Assembly: GCF_010550695.1 (NCBI RefSeq)
Contig: NZ_JAAGOB010000007.1
Coordinates: 124,001-188,000, forward strand
Direction of reading: 5' to 3'
Origin: Phytoactinopolyspora alkaliphila
Lineage (GTDB): Bacteria; Actinomycetota; Actinomycetes; Jiangellales; Jiangellaceae
DNA: 64,000 nt
The number at the start of each line of letters is the position of its first letter. The first letter of the stretch is position 1. The notes beneath the pieces were generated by a model, which worked only from the letters and a program-made list of their open reading frames with translations, had not been told where the DNA came from and searched no databases. Below, in pieces: positions 1-8,728 of the stretch. The translations under genes and the position numbers were made by a program.

Positions 1-108
1 GCTCTGAACGTCACACGGGTTTTGGTGTCGATCGGTCTCGACGACGAGACGATCGCCAAGATCCTCGGACTCAACTTCCTCCGGGTGTTCGCCGCAGTGT
101 GGCAATGA
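1..108 (+). CDS. C-terminal end of membrane dipeptidase (peptidase M19), cut by window edge
   Basis: Only the last 35 codons and the TGA stop lie in the window. The tail contains the motif IAKILGLNFLRVF, which matches the conserved C-terminal KILGGNFLRVF element of renal-dipeptidase-like M19 enzymes. These zinc enzymes hydrolyse dipeptides, often with a D-residue in the second position. The metal ligands lie upstream and cannot be seen. The next gene starts 52 bp downstream on the same strand and encodes a peptide-type ABC binding lipoprotein. A peptide-use operon is therefore plausible, and its permease genes may lie upstream of the window. Confidence 0.72.
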   Translation, partial: ALNVTRVLVSIGLDDETIAKILGLNFLRVFAAVWQ

Positions 109-160
109 GCCCCCGAACCGAGCAAGAACTCCACTTGGCCGAGGCCGAGAAGGGATTGTC

Positions 161-1774
161 ATGCGACGAATAACAGCGCTCTGCCTGGCTACGGTAGTGG
201 CCGTCTCGGTCGCCGCGTGCGGCGGCGATGACGACCGCTCTGCTGGTCAGAACAACGATAGCAACGGCGGTGACGAGCAAGTGCTGGTCGTGCCCGTGCA
301 GTCCGCGCCGCAGAGTTTGAACCCCAACTGGCAGGATGACGTGGGCTCGTACTACGTCTCTGGCAACATCTTCTCCACACTCGTCATCCTCGACTGGGGG
401 GTCGCGGAGGGCACCACCGCGTACGGTGACCTCGCCGAGTCGTGGGAGGCCTCGGAGGACGGGACCACCTACACCTTCACTCTCCGCGATGGTGTGACCT
501 GGCACGACGGCGAGGCGTTCTCATCGGCCGACGTGCTGTACACCTACCAGACGGTGATGGACAACGACTATCCCGGAGCCGAGGTGTTCGCCGGTGCGAC
601 GTTGAGTGCGCCGGATGAGAGCACGTTTGTGGTGAGCTTCCCAGAGCCCAACGTCAGTTTCATCCCTCTGCTGGCCCAGGTATCCAACTGGTACCTGAAG
701 GTCTTGCCCCAGCACATCTACGACGGCGAGGACTGGGCCACCAGCGCCGCGAACGAGAACCCGGTCGGCACGGGCCCGTTCGTCTTCGACTCCAGCGGCG
801 CCCAACAGGCAACCCTGACGGCCAATCCTGATCATTACCTCGGTGAACCCGAGGTGGACCGATTGGTGTTGCGGGTGGTGCCCGACGCCTCGGTCGCCAA
901 TGAGGCGTTCAACGCGGGCGAGTACCCGTACTTGCCGAGCCAATACGTTACGTCCTACGAGGACATCCGCCGCCGGCTGGACACCGAGAGCGGCACACGG
1001 GTCATCGAGACACCGTCCACGTACGGCCGCGACGTGATCTTCAACATGACCGTCGAACCTTTCGACGATGTCGACGTCCGGCGGGCCATCGCTTACGCCA
1101 TCGACCGTGCGCAGATCTCCGAATTGGCCTTCCGCAACCTGTGGGAGCCCGCGTACACGGCAGGCAGCCCATATGTGCCGACCTACCTCAACGAGGACGC
1201 GACCTTCCCGGAGTACGACCCGGGGGAGGCGGAACGGCTGCTCGATGAGGCCGGATATCCACGCGGAGACAACGGCACCCGATTCACCATGAGATTCACC
1301 AACGCGACTCAGGAAGACTCTCGGCTGATCGCCGAGGTTCTGGTCGAGCAGCTCAAGGCGGTCGGGATCGATGTGCAATGGGAAACCTACGACCAGGCCA
1401 CCTGGAGTGAGCGAGTCAAGGCTGGTGGCGATTGGGTGACCTCGACCTACTTCACCCGGTATGGTCCCGACCCCGAGGCGTACTGCGAGCACTTCCAGAC
1501 CGACGCCAACCGCAACTTCGGCGGGTACTCCAACCGCCAGGTCGATCAGGCATGTGACGACGCCCGGCAGACCACGGACGAAACCATCCGCACCGCCGCG
1601 TACGACCTTATCCAAGAGCAGGTCGTCACTGATCTTCCCTACATCAATCTGTTCGGCCAGCTGCGGTTCTCGCTGGCCGACGATGCCTGGCAATGCCTAC
1701 CCGTCGACGAATGCGGATTCGACCAGTCCCTCGGCTGGTTCGGCTTCCGTTCGGTTATCCCACCTGGAGAATGA
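161..1774 (+). CDS. ABC transporter substrate-binding lipoprotein, family 5 (oligopeptide/dipeptide type)
   Basis: The 537-residue protein begins with a lipoprotein signal peptide whose lipobox ends at Cys20 (VSVAAC). A Gly/Asp/Asn-rich linker follows. The mature part has the SBP_bac_5 layout: an N-terminal lobe containing YTFTLRDGVTWHDG near residues 105-120, then DVDVRRAIAYAIDR near residues 305-320. It would sit on the outer face of the membrane and deliver peptides or similar solutes to an ABC permease. The start has a purine-rich AGAAGGGA about 7 nt upstream. No permease or ATPase follows it, so partners may be upstream of the window or shared. The exact ligand is unknown. Confidence 0.9.
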   Translation: MRRITALCLATVVAVSVAACGGDDDRSAGQNNDSNGGDEQVLVVPVQSAPQSLNPNWQDDVGSYYVSGNIFSTLVILDWGVAEGTTAYGDLAESWEASEDGTTYTFTLRDGVTWHDGEAFSSADVLYTYQTVMDNDYPGAEVFAGATLSAPDESTFVVSFPEPNVSFIPLLAQVSNWYLKVLPQHIYDGEDWATSAANENPVGTGPFVFDSSGAQQATLTANPDHYLGEPEVDRLVLRVVPDASVANEAFNAGEYPYLPSQYVTSYEDIRRRLDTESGTRVIETPSTYGRDVIFNMTVEPFDDVDVRRAIAYAIDRAQISELAFRNLWEPAYTAGSPYVPTYLNEDATFPEYDPGEAERLLDEAGYPRGDNGTRFTMRFTNATQEDSRLIAEVLVEQLKAVGIDVQWETYDQATWSERVKAGGDWVTSTYFTRYGPDPEAYCEHFQTDANRNFGGYSNRQVDQACDDARQTTDETIRTAAYDLIQEQVVTDLPYINLFGQLRFSLADDAWQCLPVDECGFDQSLGWFGFRSVIPPGE

Positions 1775-1776
1775 AC

Positions 1777-2583
1777 ATGAACACCGATTCCAGCATGGAC
1801 ATCGTCATCGACACCCACTGCCATATCGGCCGGTCGGAGAACTCACCGGAGAACAGCATCACAGGAGAATCGCTGATCGCCGGCATGGACAAGTTCGGTA
1901 TCACTCACGCCATCGTGTTGCCACTGCCCAGCGTGCACGACTTCCGTGGCGAACATGACTCCATCGCCGAACTGGCCGAGCAGCATCCCGGGCGCATCTT
2001 CGGCTGTGTGTGCATCCCTCCCCAGGAGGGAGCTGACGTGGTGCGGGAGGAAACCCGCCGGTGTGTCGAGGAGTACGGCTTCGTGGCCATGAAGTTCCAT
2101 CCCTTCCACCACGGCGGCGGTCCGGCGTCCGTGCGCGGAGACATGGTCTTCACCGTTGCCCGAGAGTTCGACCTTCCTGTCATGTCGCACACCGGGTCCG
2201 GCGCGCCGTGGTCGCTGCCCACTCAGTTGATCCCGGCCGCGCAGAAGTATCCGGAGGTGAGCTTCATTGCCGCGCACTCCGGTCAGGAGATCTACGCCGA
2301 CGATGCCTTGCTGGCGGCGGAGGTGTGTTCGAACATCTACCTCGACTCGGCTTGGACCAGCGCCGGGCCGGTGCGCAAGTTCATCAAGGCGCTGGGGGCG
2401 GAGCGGGTCATGCTTTCGACCGACCTGCCTCCGAACAATGCCACCGAGATGGCGAAATGGCGGCATTTGCCGATCAGCCCGGAGGAGAGAGTGGAGAGCC
2501 TCAACACGATGCCGCGACGGCTGTTCAAGCTCGATGAGCACGGGTTCGACGACACGATCCGACTGCCTGACGCGGCGCGTTGA
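1777..2583 (+). CDS. Metal-dependent amidohydrolase (Amidohydro_2 family)
   Basis: The protein has 268 residues and a compact amidohydrolase barrel. Likely metal or catalytic residues are HxH in DTHCHIG near the N-terminus, the histidines in KFHPFHHG and MSHTGSG, IAAHSG, and the late Asp in LSTDLPPN. The start at 1777 is preferred because GGAGA lies 6 nt upstream; an ATG at 1771 would overlap the previous stop as ATGA but has no spacer to that GGAGA. Coupling to the ABC binding protein gene suggests joint expression. Members of this family hydrolyse or decarboxylate ring and amide compounds; the substrate here is not predictable. Confidence 0.82.
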   Translation: MNTDSSMDIVIDTHCHIGRSENSPENSITGESLIAGMDKFGITHAIVLPLPSVHDFRGEHDSIAELAEQHPGRIFGCVCIPPQEGADVVREETRRCVEEYGFVAMKFHPFHHGGGPASVRGDMVFTVAREFDLPVMSHTGSGAPWSLPTQLIPAAQKYPEVSFIAAHSGQEIYADDALLAAEVCSNIYLDSAWTSAGPVRKFIKALGAERVMLSTDLPPNNATEMAKWRHLPISPEERVESLNTMPRRLFKLDEHGFDDTIRLPDAAR

Positions 2584-2614
2584 GCCTGACTGACCGAGTG
2601 GGGGTGGCCGGGTA

Positions 2615-4111
2615 ATGACACATGTTGGCGATCTGGGGCTGGTGGAAGCGTCCCGGTCACTCGCGGTTGGGGAACTGTCTGCAGTGGATCTCGTGGAGGG
2701 GTGTCTGGATCGGATCGCAGAGCGTGACCCCTCCTACGGCGCGTGGCTGAACGTGTACGCAGATCGTGCACTGGAACAGGCGCGCGGATCCGACCAGCGC
2801 CGGACAGCGGGCATGGCGCTTTCCCTGCTGGACGGTGTACCGGTGGGACTCAAGGACGTCATCGGTGCTGCGGGCTATCCGCTGACAGGCGACAGCGCCG
2901 TGCTGGCGGGGAACATCGCGACGGTGGATTCCGGAGCATGGTCCGCCTTGCGCCGAGCAGGAGTGATCCTGCTCGGACATCTGCACTGCGGTGAGTTCGC
3001 TTGTGGCGCCGGCCAACGGAATCCGTGGGGGCCGGACTTCAGCGCAGGCGGCTCGAGTAGCGGTTCGGGGGTTGCGCTGGCAATCCGGACGGTTCCAGCC
3101 ACCCTCGGTACCGACACCCGCGGAAGTATTCGCAATCCGTGTGCGCAGAACGGTGTCACCGGCGTCAAGCCGACGTACGGTCTGGTCGACGCCGCGGGCA
3201 TCATCCCGCTATCCACCAGCTACGACGTCGTCGGGCCGATGGCCCGGTCGGCGGCGGACTGCTCGGCGTTGATGTCCGTACTCGCCACCCGTCCCGTTCA
3301 GCCCGCTCAGGATGACTTGACCTGGCCCGACGGGCCCCGTCCCGGGAAGCGCCCCCTGTCAGGCACCAGAATCGGAGTGCCACAGTTCGCTGCCGGAGTT
3401 TTGGCCCCCGGCGTTGCGGCTGTGCTCGAACGGTTCACGGGCGAACTCCGTGATCTGGGGGCGCAGATCGTGCCGCTGCAGCGCCCGGACAACCCGCTGG
3501 AGGAGAACGGCGGCCGGGCTGGTGGCTACAAGACGATCATCGGCGCCGAGGCGGCCGCGCTCCACAACGGGCTTGCCGACCGCTGGGGGCTGTTCCGCGA
3601 GGAGTTCCGTAAGATCTTTCCACCTTTGCTAGACACCGACGGTACCGCGGCGCAGTACGTCGATGCCCAGCGCAAACGGACCATCCTCGCCACGCGTTGG
3701 CGGACGATCTTCGATGAACTGGAGCTGGATGCTATCGCAGAACCCTGTATGACCGGCGAGATACTGCGGGTCGGCTATTCCGCGCGCGATCCCAACCTGC
3801 CGCCCCGACTGTTCGGAATGTGGAGCGATACGAACTTCCCGGTTGTGTCCTTGCCGGGCGGGCTGAGCCATGTTGATTCCGGTCCGGTGGGCCTGCAACT
3901 GATCGGTGTGCCCTTTACTGAGCCTTTGCTGCTGCAGATCGCCATCGACTACCAAGCTCGAACCGCGCATCACCTGGCAGAGCCACCCGGCCTCGCCATA
4001 CTGCCCGAGCCGCTGACTCCAGCCAAGGCAACCGACCCCGTCGATGATGCCTGGGTCACAACACCGTTCACCGCACCGGTTCATCCCTTCAAGGTTCTCT
4101 ATGCCACGTAA
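2615..4111 (+). CDS. Amidase signature family enzyme
   Basis: The 498-residue protein carries the Ser-cisSer-Lys triad of the amidase signature family: Lys80 in VGLKD, Ser147 in AGGSSSGSG and Ser171 in GTDTRGSIR. The 24-residue spacing between the two serines is the family norm. Such enzymes hydrolyse carboxylic or aryl amides, carbamates or allophanate. It starts 31 bp after the amidohydrolase on the same strand and probably belongs to the same transcript. The neighbours suggest breakdown of an imported amide to an acid, with an aldehyde dehydrogenase downstream. The substrate is unassigned. Confidence 0.88.
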   Translation: MTHVGDLGLVEASRSLAVGELSAVDLVEGCLDRIAERDPSYGAWLNVYADRALEQARGSDQRRTAGMALSLLDGVPVGLKDVIGAAGYPLTGDSAVLAGNIATVDSGAWSALRRAGVILLGHLHCGEFACGAGQRNPWGPDFSAGGSSSGSGVALAIRTVPATLGTDTRGSIRNPCAQNGVTGVKPTYGLVDAAGIIPLSTSYDVVGPMARSAADCSALMSVLATRPVQPAQDDLTWPDGPRPGKRPLSGTRIGVPQFAAGVLAPGVAAVLERFTGELRDLGAQIVPLQRPDNPLEENGGRAGGYKTIIGAEAAALHNGLADRWGLFREEFRKIFPPLLDTDGTAAQYVDAQRKRTILATRWRTIFDELELDAIAEPCMTGEILRVGYSARDPNLPPRLFGMWSDTNFPVVSLPGGLSHVDSGPVGLQLIGVPFTEPLLLQIAIDYQARTAHHLAEPPGLAILPEPLTPAKATDPVDDAWVTTPFTAPVHPFKVLYAT

Positions 4112-4219
4112 AACATAAATGCGCCAAATTGCCCCCGACGTGAGCGGTTGCTCAAACAGGACAGGTCGATCTGTAATTCTCCGGCGACCAACCATGTTCG
4201 TGATGCGGAAGTGAGACCC

Positions 4220-5677
4220 ATGCTCTTTGACAGAAGTGCTTGCACAGCGCTCACCGGCGGCAGCGTCCTTGTGGGTGGACGTTGGCTGCCGTCTGCCGGC
4301 GAGCGCACGGCGGTAGTCAGCGCTTCGAACGCGGTCGAGATTGTCGGCGAAGTCGCAGATGTGACGGCGCCGGAGATCGACGCGTGTGTGGATGCTGCGC
4401 TGAAGGCGTCTCGCGAGTGGAAGGCGTGGCCGATGCCTGCGAGGGCTGAGGCGCTTCGGAGATGGGCGTATCAACTGCGTGAGAATCGTGAACAGCTGGC
4501 GGTTCTGATGACGCGGGAGATGGGCAAGCCTCTCCGGGAGTCCCGGGGAGAGGTCGATCGCGCTTACAACGAGCTGCAGCACACGGCCACGGAAGGCACG
4601 CAGGCCTGCGGGACTGTTCTGCCGTCCTTGGTGGAGGGGCGGTCAGTGGCGGTGCATGCTGAGCCTGTCGGTGTGGTTCTTGGCATCACGCCGTGGAATT
4701 TCCCTCTGATGTCCGTTATCCGAAAGGCTGCACCGGCCCTGTTGTTCGGTAACAGCGTGATCATCAAGCCTGCTTCCGAGTGTCCTTTCACTGCGAAGTT
4801 GGCGTGCGATCTGGCCCTTCAAGCGGGCGTTTTGCCGGGTGCAATTTCCTTGCTTACGGGCAGTGGCCGCACGGTGGGCTCGGTCCTGGCGATGGACTCT
4901 CGGATCAACGCGATTTCGTTCACCGGCTCTACTGAGGTTGGGCGGCAGCTGTACACGACCGTCGCTAAACGTTTCGCTAAGGTGCAGCTGGAGCTCGGCG
5001 GCAAGAACGCCTTGTATGTGCATTCGGTGCGAGACGCGGGGGCCGTGGTAAAGGAGATCACGCGAGGGGCGTTGGAGGTCTCGGGACAGCGTTGCACGTC
5101 GATCAGTCGCCTTGTCGTGGAAGAGTCGCTCGCGGACGGGCTGGTTGAGAGCTTGGCCGAGATGTGGGATGGGCTCACTGTTGGGCCAGGCGACGTGGAG
5201 AGTAGCGACGTCGGTCCCATGGTCAGTCAGGAGCATGCCGATCTGGTCCGTTCGTACATACGAAGCGGCGTCGACGACGGTGCGGCACTCGCGTGTGGAA
5301 CAGAATCGGGGCAAGGGGGCAGCTTTGTCCAGCCCACTATTCTCGATCATGTTGGAACAGACATGTCTGTTGCCGGCGAGGAGATTTTCGGCCCCGTGCT
5401 TTCCGTGATTCGAGTGGATGGCCTTGAAGAAGCAATGCGGGTGGTGAACGGCACCGAGTACGGGCTGGCCGCCTCGGTATTCACCACCGACCGTGACATC
5501 GCAGCAGAATTCGCCGCTGAAGCTGAGGTCGGGATGGTGCATGTGAATCATGCGACGGCGAGTCAGCCCCACGTCCCCTTCGGGGGCAGGAAGGCATCCG
5601 GCGTAGGACCCTTCTCCATCGGCTACACGAACCGCGAGTTCTTCACCCAGACCAAGACCATCTACTGGGAGGGCTGA
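4220..5677 (+). CDS. NAD(P)-dependent aldehyde dehydrogenase
   Basis: This is a full-length ALDH of 485 residues. Recognisable elements are TPWNFPL (cofactor/oxyanion asparagine region), FTGSTEVG of the Rossmann fold, the general base in LELGGKN, the nucleophile Cys in SGQRCTS and the late EEIFGPVLSV. I chose the ATG at 4220 rather than 4148 because it gives normal family length and has GGAAG upstream. It oxidises an aldehyde to an acid in the cytoplasm, most like the succinate-semialdehyde or betaine-aldehyde branches, but specificity is not clear. Its codons look less GC-rich than those of genes in the second half of the window. Confidence 0.88.
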   Translation: MLFDRSACTALTGGSVLVGGRWLPSAGERTAVVSASNAVEIVGEVADVTAPEIDACVDAALKASREWKAWPMPARAEALRRWAYQLRENREQLAVLMTREMGKPLRESRGEVDRAYNELQHTATEGTQACGTVLPSLVEGRSVAVHAEPVGVVLGITPWNFPLMSVIRKAAPALLFGNSVIIKPASECPFTAKLACDLALQAGVLPGAISLLTGSGRTVGSVLAMDSRINAISFTGSTEVGRQLYTTVAKRFAKVQLELGGKNALYVHSVRDAGAVVKEITRGALEVSGQRCTSISRLVVEESLADGLVESLAEMWDGLTVGPGDVESSDVGPMVSQEHADLVRSYIRSGVDDGAALACGTESGQGGSFVQPTILDHVGTDMSVAGEEIFGPVLSVIRVDGLEEAMRVVNGTEYGLAASVFTTDRDIAAEFAAEAEVGMVHVNHATASQPHVPFGGRKASGVGPFSIGYTNREFFTQTKTIYWEG

Positions 5678-5948
5678 GGAAGTCCAACCCGAGCGACCCG
5701 AAAGGCGCGAGTATCCAACCGAAGAAGATGCGCGTGGCTGTGCGGGCCTGGGCGCTGGATGTCGGAAGACGTCCACAGCCGGTTCACCATCCCCACCGAG
5801 CGGTGACTACCGATCGCAGCATGCGACACCGAGCACGGCGGGGTCGGCGAGAGGTCTGGAAAAGCGGACCGGGAGCCATCCCGAAACCGCGCTGTGGGAG
5901 CCAGAATCGCAGCCCGTAAACACGGGACGCGGTCTTCCGCCCGCGGTG

Positions 5949-6065
5949 TCACCCCATCAGCAGCGACATCCCACCGTCGATCCAGACCTCCGTGCCGGTG
6001 ATGACCCGAGCCTGGGACTAACGAGGAACGCCACCAAGTTGGCGACGTCGTCGGGGTGCAGACCT
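5949..6065 (-). pseudogene. Frameshifted C-terminal scrap of an SDR-family dehydrogenase
   Basis: On the minus strand one frame reads LHPDDVANLVAFLVS. After a frame change it continues as ARVITGTEVWIDGGMS and then LLMG and a stop at 5949. This is the usual C-terminal end of short-chain dehydrogenases (P-D-V-A ... ITG...DGG). No Rossmann N-terminus or catalytic YxxxK is present upstream; the GarR-like gene stop lies only about 110 bp away. The rest was deleted and the scrap carries a frameshift near 6018. The adjoining 5678-5948 stretch shows no supportable gene. Confidence 0.6.
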
Positions 6066-6174
6066 GTGTCCGTCCCGGCCTGCGGCGCCCAGGCTGCTGG
6101 CCTCGCAAAGGTCCTCGACCGCTGGGCTCAGGCCAACCCCGAGCTCTAGACCAGGGCAGGACGACGAGCGGGAG

Positions 6175-7065
6175 TTAGGACGATGGGCCACTGCGCCCGG
6201 AGAGCTGCTCGACCTGGAGCAAGAGTGCCGAGTGGTCCAGGGCGCCGTGGCCCTGTGCCCGCGCCGCGCCCATGAGGCTGGCGACAAGCGCGCCCAGAGG
6301 TATCGCCACCCCGGCTTCTCGGGCTGCAGACGTGACTATCCCCAGGTCTTTGTGGTGCAAGTCGACCCGGAAGCCCGGGCTGAAGTTCCGGGCCAGCATC
6401 CCGGCCGCCTTGCGGTCCAGGACGGCGTTGCCGGCCATGCCACCGGCAAGTACCTGGACGGCCCGTTCGAGGTCCACGCCATGGGCGTCGAGGAAGACCA
6501 GCGACTCCGAGACCAGCTCGAGGACACCGGCGACGATCAGCTGATTGGCGGCCTTGACGGTCTGCCCGGCGCCAGCCGGGCCGACGTGCACCACCGTGGT
6601 GCCCATCGCGTCGAGAACTGGCTTCGCGGCCTCGAATGCCGCCGCGTCACCGCCCACCATGATCGACAGCTTCGCGTCGATGGCGCCCTGTTCACCGCCG
6701 CTCACTGGTGCGTCCAGTACCTGAATGTCACGCGCTGCCCCGGCTCCGGCGAGCCGGCGGGCGACGTCCGGGTGGATGGTGCTCATGTCGATGACGAGCG
6801 TCCCCGGTGCCACGTGCGCGAAGACGCCGTCGTCGCCGAGAACCACCGCCTCCACGTCCGGCGAGTCCGGCAGAACGGTGATCACCACATCGGCCCCGCG
6901 TACCGCATCGGCCACCGAAGGGGCAGCGCTGCCGCCTGCCTCGACCAGCGGCTCGGCCTTCGCCGGCGTGCGGTTGTAACCGGTCACGTCGAACCCGGCC
7001 GCGACCAGGTTGGCCGCCATCGGCGCCCCCATCACGCCGAGGCCGATGAACCCGATTGTCGTCAT
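6175..7065 (-). CDS. NAD(P)-dependent oxidoreductase, 3-hydroxyisobutyrate / tartronate-semialdehyde reductase family
   Basis: The 296-residue protein has the beta-hydroxyacid dehydrogenase pattern. GFIGLGVMGAPMAANL at the N-terminus is the dinucleotide-binding site, DAPVSGGEQGA near residue 118 binds substrate, and the catalytic lysine lies in AGQTVKAANQ near residue 170. It would interconvert a beta-hydroxyacid and its semialdehyde. Upstream on the same strand is a relic of hydroxypyruvate isomerase whose TGA overlaps this ATG (ATGA). In glyoxylate/glycerate pathways hyi and garR-type genes are often paired, which favours a tartronate-semialdehyde reductase role. With the partner broken, its present role is uncertain. 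Confidence 0.85.
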   Translation of the reverse strand: MTTIGFIGLGVMGAPMAANLVAAGFDVTGYNRTPAKAEPLVEAGGSAAPSVADAVRGADVVITVLPDSPDVEAVVLGDDGVFAHVAPGTLVIDMSTIHPDVARRLAGAGAARDIQVLDAPVSGGEQGAIDAKLSIMVGGDAAAFEAAKPVLDAMGTTVVHVGPAGAGQTVKAANQLIVAGVLELVSESLVFLDAHGVDLERAVQVLAGGMAGNAVLDRKAAGMLARNFSPGFRVDLHHKDLGIVTSAAREAGVAIPLGALVASLMGAARAQGHGALDHSALLLQVEQLSGRSGPSS

Positions 7066-7342
7066 GCGCGTATCCCTTCGTTGATCCAGGCGAACGGGTC
7101 GGCTGTATCGCTGAGGTACTCCAGAGCGATCCAGCCGGCGTATCCCGTGGCAAGCATTTCATCCACCCACGCGCCGATCGGGCGCTCCCCTGTGCCAGGA
7201 GCTCCGCGGCCAGGGGCATCCGCGATCTGCACGTGCCCGATTCGCGAACCATGCCCGGATCACACCGGGAACGTCGTCGCCGTGGACCGCGAGGTGGTAC
7301 ATGTCTAGCAAGAGTGCCACGTTGTCCGCTCGCGGATGAAAT
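7062..7342 (-). pseudogene. Truncated, frameshifted hydroxypyruvate isomerase remnant
   Basis: Reading minus-strand DNA gives NVALLLDMYHLAVHGDD, then a one-base frame change near 7240, then GHVQIADAPGRGAPGTGERP and the tail LEYLSDTADPFAWINEG, ending at a TGA that overlaps the start of the next gene. HVQIAD-PGR--PGTGE is the hallmark of hydroxypyruvate isomerase-like TIM barrels. The N-terminal two thirds are missing. The break lies beside a possible IS3-type end, so insertion and deletion probably removed it. Confidence 0.72.
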
Positions 7343-7460
7343 CTAATCTGGCCGTCGACGCGCTCGCATCACCCGCTTACGAACAGAGGCATCGGTCTTC
7401 CTCGGCATAGTGCGCATCCTTCTAACTCAGAAAATGCGGCGCCAAAACAGGGCCGGTTCA
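7343..7460 (-). mobile_element. Probable left-end remnant of an IS3-family element
   Basis: The minus strand shows TGAACCGGCCCTG, resembling the TGAACCG ends of IS3-type elements. An ATG about 50 bp further in opens a 21-codon frame starting MPRKTDASVRKRVMRA. That resembles the N-terminus of IS3 OrfA transposases from actinobacteria (MPRK-D-VR-RAVR). The frame stops after 21 codons exactly where the hydroxypyruvate isomerase scrap begins. This supports an insertion followed by deletion. Recognition is from memory of the family and the piece is short. Confidence 0.4.
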
Positions 7461-7810
7461 GTTATCACCTGCCGACAGCAGGCCATTGGAAACTTGCGTG
7501 GTCCAGAGTTCGGAAGACCGACTAGGTGAAACTTGGGTTCGTTGCTATGGTGCATAAATGATCGAGAAGTGGGGATGGGGGGACTCGGCTAGAGCCGAGC
7601 GAGGCCGCGTCGCTCTAGGAGCGGCCCAGCCCGTCCTCGATCTTGCCAAGACGGCCTGCGGCCTCTTCGGCTTGGACGCCCTGGGTCGAAGTGTCGACCG
7701 CGCCCCGCCCGCCTGCCTTTGACTCGTGCCTAGCGCGTACTCGAGTTGCGCGATCACCCGAGCGTGGCCCAGACAGGGTCGCGCCCTTTTGCACGCTCAA
7801 AGGACAGGAC
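7461..7810. other. Intergenic stretch without a supported gene
   Basis: About 350 bp between the IS-like remnant and the zinc-finger gene. Open frames here have no recognisable motif. There are several short palindromes, such as CTCGGCTAGAGCCGAG near 7583. I see no convincing promoter of the GTTT-N15-GGGTA type. Confidence 0.4.
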
Positions 7811-8128
7811 ATGCACATCCAATCACGAGATCCACAGGCCACGATTCCGCCAGAGGTCAGGGCGCGTATCGAGGAGGCGTTGAACGACGCCGCCACAAGT
7901 CGCCAGCGTCAACTCGAAGACCTGCCTCCGCCCACTGATGGAGATTCCACTCCGAACTCCGCCCTTCGCGGAACCGTCGAACGGATCCTGACCGAGATCC
8001 GCGCCGCCCAAGATCGGCTGGCGGTCGGAACGTTCGGTATCTGCCGACGATGTGGCGCGACGATCCCGATCGAGCGTCTCGAACTGCGCCCTTGGGTCGA
8101 TACCTGTGTCCGTTGCGCGGATCGGTGA
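7811..8128 (+). CDS. DksA/TraR-type C4 zinc-finger protein
   Basis: The 105-residue protein has a helical N-terminal half (RIEEALNDAATSRQRQLEDL) and a C-terminal CxxC-x17-CxxC zinc finger (CRRC ... CVRC). Together with GTFGICRRCG and PIERLELRP this matches the DksA/TraR family. Such proteins bind RNA polymerase through the secondary channel or act as small stress-linked regulators; actinobacterial short forms are poorly studied. The start has AAAGGAC a few bases upstream. It lacks the full coiled-coil of DksA, so a RNA polymerase role is inferred only. Confidence 0.82.
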   Translation: MHIQSRDPQATIPPEVRARIEEALNDAATSRQRQLEDLPPPTDGDSTPNSALRGTVERILTEIRAAQDRLAVGTFGICRRCGATIPIERLELRPWVDTCVRCADR

Positions 8129-8273
8129 CAGTGTCGTCCTGAACGTTCGAACGGGCGGGAATTGCGAAACGTGGCACGGCTGTTTTCGCCCCCCAGGGCA
8201 GATGGCTTTTTCTCTGGCGCTGGGCTATGGTCGGCTATGAGCCCGCCAACCGACGAGGGGAAGCGAGTGAATT

Positions 8274-8408
8274 ATGGCCGGCAAGGCGCCCCGCGGAACA
8301 AACGCGAAGAAGCCCGCGAAGCTGACGCTTAAGGAAAGGCGAGCAGTGAAACGCGAAAAGACCGAAGGTGCGGAGTTCATCAAACCCCGTAAAAGCGCGA
8401 CGAAATAG
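8274..8408 (+). CDS. Small basic hypothetical protein, 44 residues
   Basis: ATG at 8274 opens a 45-codon frame ending at TAG. The product starts MAGKAPRGTNAKKPAK and contains the helix-like LTLKERRAVKREKTEG. Nearly 40% of its residues are Lys or Arg. It resembles short actinobacterial proteins with a K-LKEKRAAK core that I recall as uncharacterised. Codons are lower in GC at third positions than in the neighbours. A purine-rich GAGGGGAAGCGAG lies upstream and a strong hairpin follows it. Nucleic-acid or ribosome binding is a guess from charge only. Confidence 0.55.
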   Translation: MAGKAPRGTNAKKPAKLTLKERRAVKREKTEGAEFIKPRKSATK

Positions 8409-8440
8409 ATCTGAACCTTCCGCGCCTATTGCCTTCGCAT

Positions 8441-8493
8441 GCCGGGGCTGCGTTGTCCCTTTCGTCCAATCGGACGGCCTTCGCAGCCCCGGC
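8441..8493. terminator. Strong hairpin after the small basic protein gene
   Basis: GCCGGGGCTGCG (8441-8452) and CGCAGCCCCGGC (8482-8493) form a perfect 12-bp stem. An inner GTCC/GGAC pair sits in the loop. A second perfect 8-bp stem follows at 8506-8513/8523-8530. No long T-run follows, so a factor-independent terminator without a U-tract, or a structural repeat, are both possible. Confidence 0.45.
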
Positions 8494-8671
8494 ACCCTCC
8501 CTCGACTTCGGCCGTCGGCGTCGGCCGAAGACCAAAAGTAGCCATGACCGTTGAGTCTCCATGTCGGCGGCACGTCCGCGCCGCTGGATAGACAGTGCCT
8601 GGCTTGGCGCATCAGGAGGCCGCCCGTGCCACCACGGCATGCCGCGCGGCCGCTGAGCCGAGATCACCGCG

Positions 8672-8696
8672 GTTTGACAAGCCATAGCCCGGGTAG
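8672..8696 (+). promoter_or_regulatory. SigmaB-like promoter for the DUF4383 gene
   Basis: GTTT at 8672-8675, a 15-bp spacer and GGGTAG at 8691-8696. This matches the actinobacterial general-stress consensus GTTT-N14-16-GGGTAT. The predicted transcript would start near 8703, about 25 bp before the ATG at 8729. Confidence 0.6.
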
Positions 8697-8728
8697 CGAG
8701 ATGGTGAGTCCACTCATGGAGGTGTGTC

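Noticed and set aside
521-1693. A 390-codon minus-strand frame opposite the first ABC binding protein
   Set aside because: Shadow of a clear SBP_bac_5 gene; no signature motifs.
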